Assembly (NCBI GenBank): GCA_900766775.1 | Contig: CAAFXN010000055.1 | Location: 1-12,213, forward strand | Length of the DNA stretch: 12,213 nt | Reading direction: 5' to 3' | Source: Bacteroidales bacterium | Lineage (GTDB): Bacteria; Bacteroidota; Bacteroidia; Bacteroidales; Paludibacteraceae | In this document: positions 5,960 to 12,213 of the stretch, one piece after another | How positions within the stretch are numbered: the stretch's first letter is position 1 | How the letters are laid out: each line of letters opens with the position of its first letter | The notes under the pieces: generated by a model | The model's input: only the letters and a program-made list of their open reading frames with translations | The model's database searches: none | Told to the model about the DNA's origin: nothing | Translations under genes and position numbers: made by a program

Positions 5960-6409
5960 TTAGCGGAGATTGGTAGGCACAAAGGCGGAGACGTCTTTAT
6001 TGTAGGAGTAGAGGTCGCGGACGAGGGTGGAGGAGATATGCGCGTACTCGGGGCGGGTGTAGAGGATGATGGTCTCGATACCGCCCAACTGTTTGTTCGC
6101 CTCCGCCATATTGCGTTCGTACTCAAAATCGGACACGCAGCGAATGCCGCGCAAGATGAAATGGGCATCCACCTGCTTCGCGAAATCAACGGTCAAGCAG
6201 TCGTAGATCATCACGCGGATACGGGGCTCGTCTTTGTAGAGTTTCTGTATCGCCGCCTCGCGCTCGCGGATGGGGAAGGTCTCTTTCTTGGTGCTGTTTC
6301 TGCCAATGCCGATGACTATCTCGTCAAACAACTCCAGCCCACGCAGCACGATGTCGTGGTGTCCTAAGGTGAACGGGTCGAAACTACCCGGGAAGATGGC
6401 TCTTTTCAT
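5960..6409 (-). CDS. coaD: Phosphopantetheine adenylyltransferase
   Basis: This enzyme transfers AMP from ATP to 4'-phosphopantetheine, giving dephospho-CoA, the fourth step of CoA synthesis; it is a soluble hexamer in the family. The 149-residue length is normal. The nucleotidyltransferase signature GSFDPFTLGH spans residues 8-17, with the T-x-G-H motif at 14-17. The second signature ISSTLVR is at 125-131 and the conserved FILRGIR stretch lies near 83-89. The start codon lies inside the end of the upstream acyltransferase gene (26-base overlap), so translation is probably coupled. Placement after an acyltransferase fits a lipid and CoA housekeeping operon. Confidence 0.96.
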   Translation of the reverse strand: MKRAIFPGSFDPFTLGHHDIVLRGLELFDEIVIGIGRNSTKKETFPIREREAAIQKLYKDEPRIRVMIYDCLTVDFAKQVDAHFILRGIRCVSDFEYERNMAEANKQLGGIETIILYTRPEYAHISSTLVRDLYSYNKDVSAFVPTNLR

Positions 6410-7382
6410 AGTTCTTAATAGGATTATTGTACATTTCGTATAGTTTCTCGCGCAGGAACGCCTCGTCTTTGTTGCTCAGTTTGATGAGTGCCAATCGGCT
6501 CTCGATATACTCGTCGAAGGCGGCATCGTGCGGATAAATCTCATAGCCGGCGTGTATCTGTCGGTCGATGAGGTTGCAGACGAGTTGAATCTGCTCGTTG
6601 CGGTTCAGTTGTTTTGCCTCGGGCTGCTCTTTCAGCAGTTGCTCCAAGGCATGGTTGATACTCGGCGTGAGGCGGTAGGTAACGCGCCCCTTGAAGCCGT
6701 TAATCCCCGTCTGCATGGAGCGCAGGTCGTCGGCTTTCGATTTCCGCCAGCGCGGGTTGTCGCGTTTCTGCTGCATCTCGCGGGCTTTGAGGTAGTCGCA
6801 GGGGTCGTATTCGTAGGTGATGGAGACGGGGCAGATGTTCAGTGCCTTCACCGCCTCGAAGAAGTCGGGCGCATCGAACGTGAGCATCTTCAGCACGCCC
6901 GGCTGGGTCAGGTCGTTGCTGTCTTTCGCGCGCCCTTCGCGTTGCGCCAGCCAGATGGACTTTCCCCGTCGGCGCAGGTCGTTGATATAGCGCGAGAGGG
7001 TCTTGGCGTTCTCCACCTGCTCGTGCAGCGACCCGTTGCGTATCACCACGAAGCAGCGCAGGAAGCGCACCACAGGCTCTATCCACCATTTGGCAAACAG
7101 GTTGTTGCCGATACCGATGTACGGGCGGATGAAATAGCGCATGCGCAGGAGCATGGAGAGCCACGCGGAGTCCATGCAGATATCGCGATGGTTCGTCAGG
7201 AAGCACGCACCGTGCTTGATGTCCTGCTCTATCTGTTTGCGGTCGCCCAGGTAGGCTAACTTCACCGATGTGGTGGTCTTGCGCTCAAAGCATTTGAGCA
7301 CAGGCAGGATGGTCAGCCAGTCGGTAACGGCGAGCAGCCATCCCACTCTGTATGCGCGAATTTTCTTGTACGGGTCTGCCAT
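6384..7382 (-). CDS. PlsC-like lysophospholipid acyltransferase (NHRD type)
   Basis: A 332-residue acyltransferase of the glycerophosphate acyltransferase superfamily, probably membrane-associated and acting on lysophosphatidate or a related lipid. The catalytic block is N-H-R-D-I-C-M-D at residues 64-71: His65 is followed by Asp67 and Asp71 rather than the textbook H-x4-D. I associate this NHRD variant with Bacteroidetes members of the family. The substrate-phosphate motif appears as REGRAKDSND at 148-157. A weakly hydrophobic stretch (about 13-29) could be a membrane anchor. The C-terminal 110 residues are charged and specific to this subgroup. The gene overlaps coaD by 26 bases and follows the IMPACT-family gene after a 76-base gap filled by an AT-rich inverted repeat. 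The exact acceptor substrate cannot be read from the sequence. Confidence 0.85.
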   Translation of the reverse strand: MADPYKKIRAYRVGWLLAVTDWLTILPVLKCFERKTTTSVKLAYLGDRKQIEQDIKHGACFLTNHRDICMDSAWLSMLLRMRYFIRPYIGIGNNLFAKWWIEPVVRFLRCFVVIRNGSLHEQVENAKTLSRYINDLRRRGKSIWLAQREGRAKDSNDLTQPGVLKMLTFDAPDFFEAVKALNICPVSITYEYDPCDYLKAREMQQKRDNPRWRKSKADDLRSMQTGINGFKGRVTYRLTPSINHALEQLLKEQPEAKQLNRNEQIQLVCNLIDRQIHAGYEIYPHDAAFDEYIESRLALIKLSNKDEAFLREKLYEMYNNPIKNYEKSHLPG

Positions 7383-7388
7383 AGTGTT

Positions 7389-7472
7389 ATTTGACTATTA
7401 GACAATTTACAATCTGACAATTACTGCACCGCATGGTTAATGGTCAAATAGTAAATTGTCAATTTGTCCAAT
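7389..7472. repeat. AT-rich inverted repeat at the end of the IMPACT-family gene
   Basis: Two 22-base arms (7389-7410 and 7451-7472) match at 18 of 22 positions as an inverted repeat, including a perfect 10-bp core GACAATTTAC/GTAAATTGTC. Within the arms, GACAATT- and TTGAC-like units recur every 7-8 bases. The right arm encodes the last residues and stop codon of the IMPACT-family gene. It could act as a terminator or attenuator between that gene and the acyltransferase gene. Confidence 0.6.
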
Positions 7473-7833
7473 TTTTCAGTGCCTCTTTGGTGGCTTCGCG
7501 GTAGGCGACCATGAGCCCGCCTGTTCCCAGGAGCGTGCCGCCGAAGTAGCGCACCACCACCACTAATATATTGTCCAATCCCTGTGCGTCTATCGAGCGC
7601 AGGATGGGCAACCCCGCCGTGCCGTGCGGCTCGCCGTCATCCTTTGTGCGCCATAGGTCTTGCCCCAAACGATAGGCATAACAAACATGACGCGCATCGT
7701 GGTACTTCTTTTTGTACCACGCGATGCGCGTCTTTGCTTCTTCTTCGTTGGCGATGGGCTCTGCAAAGGCGAGGAACTTGCTCCCGCGGTCTTTGTAAAT
7801 GCCCTTCGTCGGATTGGTTATCTCTTTTGCCAT
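7459..7833 (-). CDS. IMPACT/YigZ-family protein, single-domain
   Basis: The 124-residue protein is almost entirely the UPF0029/IMPACT N-terminal domain. Visible motifs are ARHVCYAYRLG near residues 47-57, DDGEPHGTAGLPIL near 65-78 and VVVRYFGGTLLGTGGLMVAYREAT near 92-115. Eukaryotic IMPACT regulates the Gcn2 kinase. YigZ-type bacterial members are of uncertain role, with links to ribosome or RNA binding. YigZ of E. coli is about 205 residues and has a second C-terminal domain that is absent here. The stop codon lies inside an AT-rich inverted repeat, so the second domain may have been lost. The start follows the ferritin stop by 8 bases, so the two genes are co-transcribed. Confidence 0.88.
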   Translation of the reverse strand: MAKEITNPTKGIYKDRGSKFLAFAEPIANEEEAKTRIAWYKKKYHDARHVCYAYRLGQDLWRTKDDGEPHGTAGLPILRSIDAQGLDNILVVVVRYFGGTLLGTGGLMVAYREATKEALKNWTN

Positions 7834-7841
7834 GCAATAGT

Positions 7842-8363
7842 TTACTCCGCCGTAGCCAGAGGCGATGCCTGTTTGTACACGCGGGCAGCCAACTCTTGGT
7901 CAATCTGGTACATGCCGTAGCCGTTGCCCTCAACCATGCGCAGTTTCTGAATCAACTCCGTGGCGTTCTCTTCTTCCTCCACTTGCTCGTCCACGAACCA
8001 TTGCAGACGGCTCTGTGCAGCGTAGTCTTTCTCCTCGATAGCAATCGCCATCAGGTTGTTGATCAGCGAAGTAACTTTCTGCTCGTGTTGCAGCGTGTGC
8101 TGGAAGGCAGCCAGCGGCGAAGCCCACTCGGTGTCCACTGCGTCGATGGCTTTCAGCAGCACGCGGCCGCCTCGGCTTTGCAGGTAGTTGAAGAAAATGG
8201 TTGCGTGGTCTTGCTCCTCCTTAAATTGGATGGCAAACCAGTTCGCGATACCGGGATAGCCAGCGTCTTGGCAGTAAGCAGACATACTCAGATACAAGTA
8301 AGCCGACCACATCTCGGCATTGATTTGGGCGTTGATAGCGTCCTCTAAACGTTTAGAAATCAT
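7842..8363 (-). CDS. ftnA: Non-haem ferritin (FtnA type)
   Basis: An iron-storage ferritin that oxidises Fe2+ and stores it in a 24-subunit shell in the cytoplasm. The 173-residue length is typical. All ferroxidase-centre ligands are present at the same numbers as in E. coli FtnA: Glu17, Glu50, His53, Glu94, Gln127 and Glu130, so the protein should be active. The start follows from Glu17 numbering. It is the first gene of the minus-strand cluster, with a consensus promoter at 8499-8529 and an untranslated leader of about 130 bases that contains a heptamer array at 8428-8462. I see no clear iron- or peroxide-regulator site, though the leader is long enough for post-transcriptional control. Confidence 0.96.
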   Translation of the reverse strand: MISKRLEDAINAQINAEMWSAYLYLSMSAYCQDAGYPGIANWFAIQFKEEQDHATIFFNYLQSRGGRVLLKAIDAVDTEWASPLAAFQHTLQHEQKVTSLINNLMAIAIEEKDYAAQSRLQWFVDEQVEEEENATELIQKLRMVEGNGYGMYQIDQELAARVYKQASPLATAE

Positions 8364-8427
8364 AATGTTAGTTTTTTTAGGTTATGTTTATAGTATGAAT
8401 AGGCAACTCGCTGTTTGACACCGAAGG

Positions 8428-8462
8428 CCTGAAACCTCCGACCTGAACCCTCCAACCTGCAA
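8428..8462. repeat. Heptamer array in the ferritin 5' leader
   Basis: Five tandem 7-base units on the plus strand: CCTGAAA, CCTCCGA, CCTGAAC, CCTCCAA and CCTGCAA (consensus CCTNNRM). Read on the minus strand they resemble the TTCAGGT-type units at 4657. In mRNA the array lies in the untranslated leader of ferritin. Confidence 0.7.
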
Positions 8463-8498
8463 GAAGTCTCTTCCAAGTTCTCCCCAAGAAATCCGCGA

Positions 8499-8529
8499 CA
8501 AAGTTACACTTTTTTTTTGAATCGTGCAA
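8499..8529 (-). promoter_or_regulatory. Bacteroidetes-type promoter of the ferritin operon
   Basis: On the minus strand TTG (8529-8527) is followed after 20 bases by TAACTTTG (8506-8499), an exact TANNTTTG box. The spacer includes a run of nine A. The start site would be near 8492, giving a leader of roughly 130 bases. Confidence 0.78.
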
Positions 8530-8707
8530 GAAAATCAGCAAAAACTGCAAAAATACTTCCCCCCGCCCCACTCACTGCCAACAAGACTCACTCGGATAAG
8601 CCTAATTAGGATTGTCCAAATTTCGCAAACCTCTCTCTCCCACGCATCCCGAATAACCATTCATTTCATACCCAAATCTCGCCGAAATCATCCCGACATC
8701 ATTCCAA

Positions 8708-8751
8708 AACATTGCCATAACATTACCGTAACATTACCGTAACATAAGCGA
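8708..8751. repeat. 11-base direct repeats, about 3.5 copies
   Basis: AACATTGCCAT, AACATTACCGT and AACATTACCGT follow one another exactly, then a partial AACATAAGCGA. The spacing is close to one helical turn, as in binding sites for a repeating protein. Nothing nearby identifies the protein. Confidence 0.75.
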
Positions 8752-8764
8752 GACCTTTTCGAGA

Positions 8765-8783
8765 GGATAACGAGGGGATAACG
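8765..8783. repeat. Pair of GGATAACG repeats, 11 bases apart
   Basis: GGATAACG occurs at 8765-8772 and again at 8776-8783, with an 11-base offset like that of the neighbouring AACATTACCGT repeats. This suggests another helically phased site. Confidence 0.55.
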
Positions 8784-8850
8784 GGAGTACTCCGAACCCT
8801 AATCACACCCCTACAACGAGAATAAAGAATTGTCCAAAACACGTATTCCA

Positions 8851-8898
8851 CTCCTCCTGCCGACATCCCACCAACACCCCACGCTCCTCCTGCCAACA
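8851..8898. repeat. 15-base direct repeat, two copies
   Basis: CTCCTCCTGCC(G/A)ACA occurs at 8851-8865 and 8884-8898, 33 bases apart, in a C-rich, G-poor stretch. It may be a small tandem duplication. Confidence 0.55.
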
Positions 8899-8900
8899 CG

Positions 8901-8930
8901 CCCCCAACCTCCCGCCGCCCTCCCTTTCCC
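8901..8930 (-). other. G-quadruplex motif on the minus strand
   Basis: Read on the minus strand from 8930 to 8901, five G-tracts of 3, 3, 3, 3 and 5 are separated by loops of 3, 1, 4 and 5 bases. This meets the usual G3+N1-7 rule with one tract to spare. It lies between the two divergent promoters, about 130 bases upstream of the activase promoter. Confidence 0.65.
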
Positions 8931-9061
8931 GACACCTCGCTTTGACCGTTCTCTGGTGCTGTCAATCTGCCCCCTTGACCGAGACCTTCCCCCTCCGCAC
9001 CCCAAAGGATAGCACAATCATTACGAAAAACAGTCCTTTCTTTATGTTTTCAAGGCATATA

Positions 9062-9093
9062 TTTGCTCGATACACGAAAAAACCGTACCTTTG
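9062..9093 (+). promoter_or_regulatory. Bacteroidetes-type promoter of the activase gene
   Basis: TTTG at 9062-9065, a 20-base spacer and TACCTTTG at 9086-9093 match the Bacteroidetes consensus at both boxes. The start site would be near 9100, leaving a 5' leader of about 45 bases before the ATG at 9144. Confidence 0.85.
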
Positions 9094-9143
9094 CAGCTGT
9101 ATTTAATAGACCTATTAAACAATAGAATGATTAGCAACTAAAC

Positions 9144-11021
9144 ATGGAGAGTGCTAAGAATACATACGCATTAGGTATAGACACCGGTTCCACCACCATC
9201 AAGATGGCGTTGGTAGATGCCCGCGGGCAGGTGCTCGCTTGCGACTATCGGCGGCATAACGCCAACCCCATGGCGGTAGCCCGCGAGATGCTAACCTCCA
9301 TGGAAGCAAAGGTGGTGCAGTCTCCTGACCGCACCACAGCCCCAGAAAGTATCAAAGTGGCAGTAGGCATGACGGGCTCCGTGGGCATGGGTTATGCCGA
9401 ACGGCTGGGCATCCCCTTCGAGCAGGAGGTGATAGCCGCGGCGGAGGTAGTGCGCACCTACTACCCCAAGACGCACACGCTGGTGGACATCGGCGGCGAG
9501 GACTCGAAGATGGTTTTCTTCGCCGAGGGCAGAGTGCCCGACATGCGCATGAACGGCAACTGCGCCGGCGGCACAGGAGCCTTCATTGACCAGACGGCAA
9601 CCCTCCTCGGCGTGGATGTCTCGGAGTTGAACGACTTGGCTGCACGGGCGAAGACCATCTATCCCATCGCCTCGCGTTGCGGGGTCTTCTCGAAGACCGA
9701 CGTGCAGAACCTCATCAGCCGCAGTGTGCCGAAAGAGGACATCGCCGCCTCCATGCTCCACGCCATCTCCATGCAGGTGGTCAGTGCGTTGGCGCGAGGC
9801 ATGGACATCCTGCCGAAGGTCTTCCTCTGCGGAGGTCCTTTCGCCTACATCCCCGAACTGCGCAAGCATCTCGCGCAGGCGATGGCGCTCTCCGAAGACG
9901 ACCTCATCGTGCCCGAGCATACGCAGTGGATTCCCGCCATCGGAACGGCATTGCGAGTGGGAAAGAGCGACAAAGGTGCAAGTGCCAAGTTCCAAGTCTC
10001 AAGTTTGCAGGATTTGGCAGCCCTCTTCGCGCATGCGGATACCCTCTCGCTCACAATCTCCTCGCTGGAGCCGCTCTTCACCGACCGCCACGACTACGAC
10101 ACATGGCTCCAACAGAAGCAGACAATCTCTCTAAACGCAGCGAACAAGGAGGTGCGGTCGGAAGTATTATCCCGACAGGTCGGGAGCCGCACCATAGTAA
10201 AAGAAAAGGATGAGGGAAACACTTTCTTCCTCGGCGTGGACTCAGGCAGCACCACCACCAAGTTAGTGCTCCTCAACGACCGCGGCGACATGGTCTATTC
10301 CGACTACCGCTACAACCGCGGCAACGCCTTCCAGACCTTCCACGACGCACTCTCGACCATGCGCGAGGCGATAGGGCACGACATAACGATTGCGGGCAGT
10401 TGCGCCACAGGCTATGGCGAGAACCTGCTCAAGACAGCGTTCAACCTCGACCACGGTATCGTGGAGACGATGGCGCATTTCCTTGCCGCCAAGCACCTCT
10501 GTCCGCAGGTGAGTTTCGTGTTGGACATCGGCGGGCAGGACATGAAAGCCATCTTCGTGGAGAACGGCTCCATACAGCGCATAGAGATTAACGAAGCCTG
10601 CTCCTCCGGCTGCGGCTCGTTCCTGATGACCTTCGCCCAGCAGTTGGGCTACACCGTGGAGCAGTTCGCGGAGAAAGCCCTCTTCGCCGCGCACCCCTAC
10701 GACCTCGGCACACGCTGCACGGTCTTCATGAACAGCAAGGTGAAGCAGGCGATGCGCGAGGGTGCCGCCATAGAGGACATTGCCGCCGGCTTCAGTTACT
10801 CGGTCATCAAGAACTGCCTCTATAAGGTGCTTAAACTGCAAAGCGTCAGCGAGTTAGGCGAGCATATCGTCGTGCAGGGCGGCACCTTCAAGAACCATTC
10901 CGTCGTCCGTGCGTTGGAGAAACTGACAGGCTGCCAAGTAACCTTCGCCCCCTGCCCCGAACTCATGGGCGCCTACGGCGCCGCACTGTATGCAAAAAGG
11001 CAAAGCCCTCTTAATTCTTAA
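9144..11021 (+). CDS. Tandem BadF/BadG/BcrA/BcrD ATPase, 2-hydroxyacyl-CoA dehydratase activase
   Basis: 625 residues with two ASKHA-type ATPase domains. Domain 1 (about 8-275) shows LGIDTGSTTIK (10-20), DIGGEDSKM (115-123), CAGGTGAF with Cys140, and SRCGVFSKTDV with Cys179. Domain 2 (about 360-619) repeats the plan: LGVDSGSTTTK (363-373), DIGGQDMK (461-468), CSSGCGSF with Cys486, and TRCTVFMNSKV with Cys525. In the family the two cysteines of each unit hold an oxygen-sensitive [4Fe-4S] cluster, and ATP hydrolysis drives electron transfer to a dehydratase. The physiological substrate here is unknown. The linkers are unusual: a heptamer array encodes residues 279-288, an inverted repeat lies at 10151-10193, and the last residues and stop are made by another heptamer array. 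The next gene, in the same frame, supplies the DUF2229/dehydratase-like part that is often fused to this one. A consensus promoter lies 51 bases upstream. Confidence 0.9.
   Translation: MESAKNTYALGIDTGSTTIKMALVDARGQVLACDYRRHNANPMAVAREMLTSMEAKVVQSPDRTTAPESIKVAVGMTGSVGMGYAERLGIPFEQEVIAAAEVVRTYYPKTHTLVDIGGEDSKMVFFAEGRVPDMRMNGNCAGGTGAFIDQTATLLGVDVSELNDLAARAKTIYPIASRCGVFSKTDVQNLISRSVPKEDIAASMLHAISMQVVSALARGMDILPKVFLCGGPFAYIPELRKHLAQAMALSEDDLIVPEHTQWIPAIGTALRVGKSDKGASAKFQVSSLQDLAALFAHADTLSLTISSLEPLFTDRHDYDTWLQQKQTISLNAANKEVRSEVLSRQVGSRTIVKEKDEGNTFFLGVDSGSTTTKLVLLNDRGDMVYSDYRYNRGNAFQTFHDALSTMREAIGHDITIAGSCATGYGENLLKTAFNLDHGIVETMAHFLAAKHLCPQVSFVLDIGGQDMKAIFVENGSIQRIEINEACSSGCGSFLMTFAQQLGYTVEQFAEKALFAAHPYDLGTRCTVFMNSKVKQAMREGAAIEDIAAGFSYSVIKNCLYKVLKLQSVSELGEHIVVQGGTFKNHSVVRALEKLTGCQVTFAPCPELMGAYGAALYAKRQSPLNS
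9979..10006. repeat. Heptamer array (CAAGTNN x4) inside the activase gene
   Basis: Four perfect tandem units CAAGTGC, CAAGTTC, CAAGTCT and CAAGTTT. They encode residues 279-288 (ASAKFQVSSL) just after the end of the first ATPase domain, so the array occupies an interdomain linker. Confidence 0.8.
10151..10193. repeat. Nested inverted repeat in the activase interdomain linker
   Basis: GGTGCGG (10151-10157) pairs with CCGCACC (10187-10193), and inside this CCCGAC (10171-10176) pairs with GTCGGG (10179-10184). The segment encodes part of the low-conservation linker before the second ATPase domain and may be an inserted palindromic element. Confidence 0.5.
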
Positions 11022-11045
11022 TTCCTAACTCCTAATTCCTAATTA
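11011..11045. repeat. Heptamer array separating activase and DUF2229 genes
   Basis: Five tandem units: TTAATTC, TTAATTC, CTAACTC, CTAATTC and CTAATTA. TAA recurs every seven bases, so stops fall in all three plus-strand frames. The first in-frame one (11019-11021) ends the activase and another (11040-11042) lies 9 bases before the next ATG. Confidence 0.85.
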
Positions 11046-11051
11046 GAAACG

Positions 11052-12213
11052 ATGTTGCTCGATAATATCTTACAAGCCAACCAGTTTGAGGAGACGGTGG
11101 AGACCTGCCCGGGGTGCGAGAACCATTGCCGTGTCCGTTGCTACCGCTTCCGCAACGGCAACCACTACTACTCCGGCAACAACTGCGAGCGGGTGTATGC
11201 CAATCAACACACTGCCACGCAGAAAGGCGCAAACATGATGCAGGAGAAATACCACCTCCTCTTCCATCGTCAATCCTCTGAGGGGAAGCCCACAATCGGC
11301 ATCCCCCGCGCCTTGGGTATCTACGAGAACTACCCCTTCTGGCAAACGCTCTTCACGCTCTGCGGCTTTCGCGTGGTGCTGTCCGCCGCCTCCACCAACC
11401 GCCTCTACGAGAAGGGCATTCGCACCATCGTAGCGGACAACATCTGCTTTCCCGCCAAACTCATGCACGGGCATGTGATGGACCTGATAGAGAAGCAGGT
11501 GGACCGTATCTTCTACCCGTGGGTGGTCTTCGAGCAGAAAGAGGACGCGCAAGCCAAGAACTCCTTCAACTGCCCCATCGTGAGCGGCTACTCCGATGTG
11601 CTGAACAGCAGTATCAACTCCGCCGCCACCGCGCACATCCCCTTGGACGCGCCCGCCATCTCCTTCAAGGAAGAATCTCTCTTGCGCCAAAGTCTGCACG
11701 ACTATTTGGAACCTTTCGGTCTGTCTCGGGAGACGATAGACCACGCCATCACGCAGGCGTTGCAGGAGCAGCAACGCTACCTCGACACGCTGGAGCGACG
11801 CGCCTTGCAGATACTGTGCGAGGCGGAGCAGGCAGGGCGCATGGTCATCCTGCTCGCCGCACGACCCTACCATGTGGACCCGCTCATCCAGCACCGTATC
11901 GCTGAAGCCATTGCCGACATGGGCGTGGATGTCATCACCGAGAATGTTGCCACCCGCGAGGGGCAGGGCGTGTACAACGAACTGAACGCGCTCTGCCAGT
12001 GGGCATACCCCAACCGTATCTTCAAGGCGGCGTATTTCGTGGGCAAGCACACCTATCCGCGCCTGCACATGGTGGAACTCACCTCCTTCGGTTGCGGACC
12101 CGATGCCTTCATCTTGGACGAAGTGCGCCAAGTGCTCCGCCGCTACCACAAGAACCTGACTATCTTGAAGATAGACGATGTGAACAACATCGGCAGCCTC
12201 CGCCTCCGCGTCC
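11052..12213 (+). CDS. DUF2229 / 2-hydroxyacyl-CoA dehydratase-like protein, 3' partial
   Basis: 387 residues are visible, with no stop before the window ends. A cysteine cluster (Cys19, 22, 26, 30 and 45) near the N-terminus looks like a metal or Fe-S site. IGIPRALGIYENYPFWQTLF near residues 81-100 opens the DUF2229 (CoA-enzyme activase-associated) domain, and ADNICFPAKLMHGHV lies near 129-143. Further on, LLAARPYHVDPLIQHRIAEA and TSFGCGPDAFILDE resemble the 2-hydroxyglutaryl-CoA dehydratase D-component, whose cysteines bind an iron-sulfur cluster. The gene starts 30 bases after the activase stop in the same reading frame, so the pair looks like one long ancestral polypeptide split by the heptamer array, and the two products probably work together. 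The ATG at 11052 is the first start after the array and places the cysteine cluster at a plausible distance. The true substrate is unknown. Confidence 0.88.
   Translation, partial: MLLDNILQANQFEETVETCPGCENHCRVRCYRFRNGNHYYSGNNCERVYANQHTATQKGANMMQEKYHLLFHRQSSEGKPTIGIPRALGIYENYPFWQTLFTLCGFRVVLSAASTNRLYEKGIRTIVADNICFPAKLMHGHVMDLIEKQVDRIFYPWVVFEQKEDAQAKNSFNCPIVSGYSDVLNSSINSAATAHIPLDAPAISFKEESLLRQSLHDYLEPFGLSRETIDHAITQALQEQQRYLDTLERRALQILCEAEQAGRMVILLAARPYHVDPLIQHRIAEAIADMGVDVITENVATREGQGVYNELNALCQWAYPNRIFKAAYFVGKHTYPRLHMVELTSFGCGPDAFILDEVRQVLRRYHKNLTILKIDDVNNIGSLRLRV

Larger units (their letters stand above)
8530..9061. other. Long divergent intergenic region without a convincing gene
   Basis: About 530 bases separate the ferritin promoter from the activase promoter. 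I find no credible coding sequence on either strand; the short open frames are proline- or glycine-rich products of strand bias. The plus strand is strongly depleted of G and rich in C/A for long stretches. Internal structure includes a 10-base palindrome CCTAATTAGG at 8601-8610, the decamer ATTGTCCAAA at both 8611 and 8829, 11-base repeats, a 15-base direct repeat and a G-quadruplex motif, listed separately where notable. Confidence 0.6.

Noticed and set aside
8708..8751. Iterons of a replication origin, or a CRISPR array
   Set aside because: No replication initiator, DnaA box cluster or cas gene is nearby, and the units are directly tandem without spacers.
8524..9017. Short open frames on both strands of the divergent intergenic region
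   Set aside because: Their products are low-complexity Pro/Ser- or Gly/Arg-rich, reflecting C-rich strand bias; none has a family match or starts after a promoter.

Overview
The window looks like a chromosomal segment of a Bacteroidales bacterium (Bacteroidetes). Three things point there. The promoters fit the Bacteroidetes consensus (TTG or TTTG, 20 bases, TANNTTTG). Clear Shine-Dalgarno sequences are largely absent. The gene set is typical: type III glutamine synthetase, a DUF3276/PUR-like protein, meso-diaminopimelate dehydrogenase and an NHRD-type acyltransferase. I cannot name the genus from this sequence alone.

Layout. Positions 1-3470 (+) hold housekeeping nitrogen and cell-wall genes: glnN (5' end cut off by the window), a small PUR-like nucleic-acid-binding protein with its own promoter and terminator, and ddh. 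Positions 3470-4745 are an AT-richer accessory patch. It holds a candidate structured RNA or long mRNA leader bracketed by a promoter and an intrinsic terminator, a small orphan lipoprotein, and a wrecked second copy of the ddh locus (terminator, gene start and gene end fused by a 731-base internal deletion). A strong hairpin then closes the patch against the converging minus-strand genes.

Positions 4744-8363 (-) read, in transcription order, ferritin, an IMPACT/YigZ-family protein, a PlsC-like acyltransferase, coaD (overlapping the acyltransferase), and a REP-associated tyrosine (HUH) transposase joined to a DprA/Smf-like Rossmann domain. That last gene carries a frameshift between its HUH motif and its catalytic tyrosine. 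The 12-base palindrome GCGATATATCGC occurs three times, all in or just before this gene.

Positions 8364-9143 are a long divergent intergenic region with a promoter at each side. It contains 11-base direct repeats and a G-quadruplex motif. Positions 9144-12213 (+) encode a two-domain BadF/BcrA-type ATPase (2-hydroxyacyl-CoA dehydratase activase) followed in the same frame by a DUF2229/dehydratase-like protein that runs off the window. In other anaerobes these parts are commonly one very long polypeptide. Here they are separated by a tandem heptamer array that supplies stop codons.

The most widespread unexplained structure is a set of 7-base-period arrays at 4657, 8428, 9979 and 11011, with a degenerate relative at 7389. 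They sit at gene ends, in a 5' leader and in an interdomain linker. Together with the transposase-DprA fusion, its palindromes, the candidate RNA and the ddh remnant, these are the features most worth following up.
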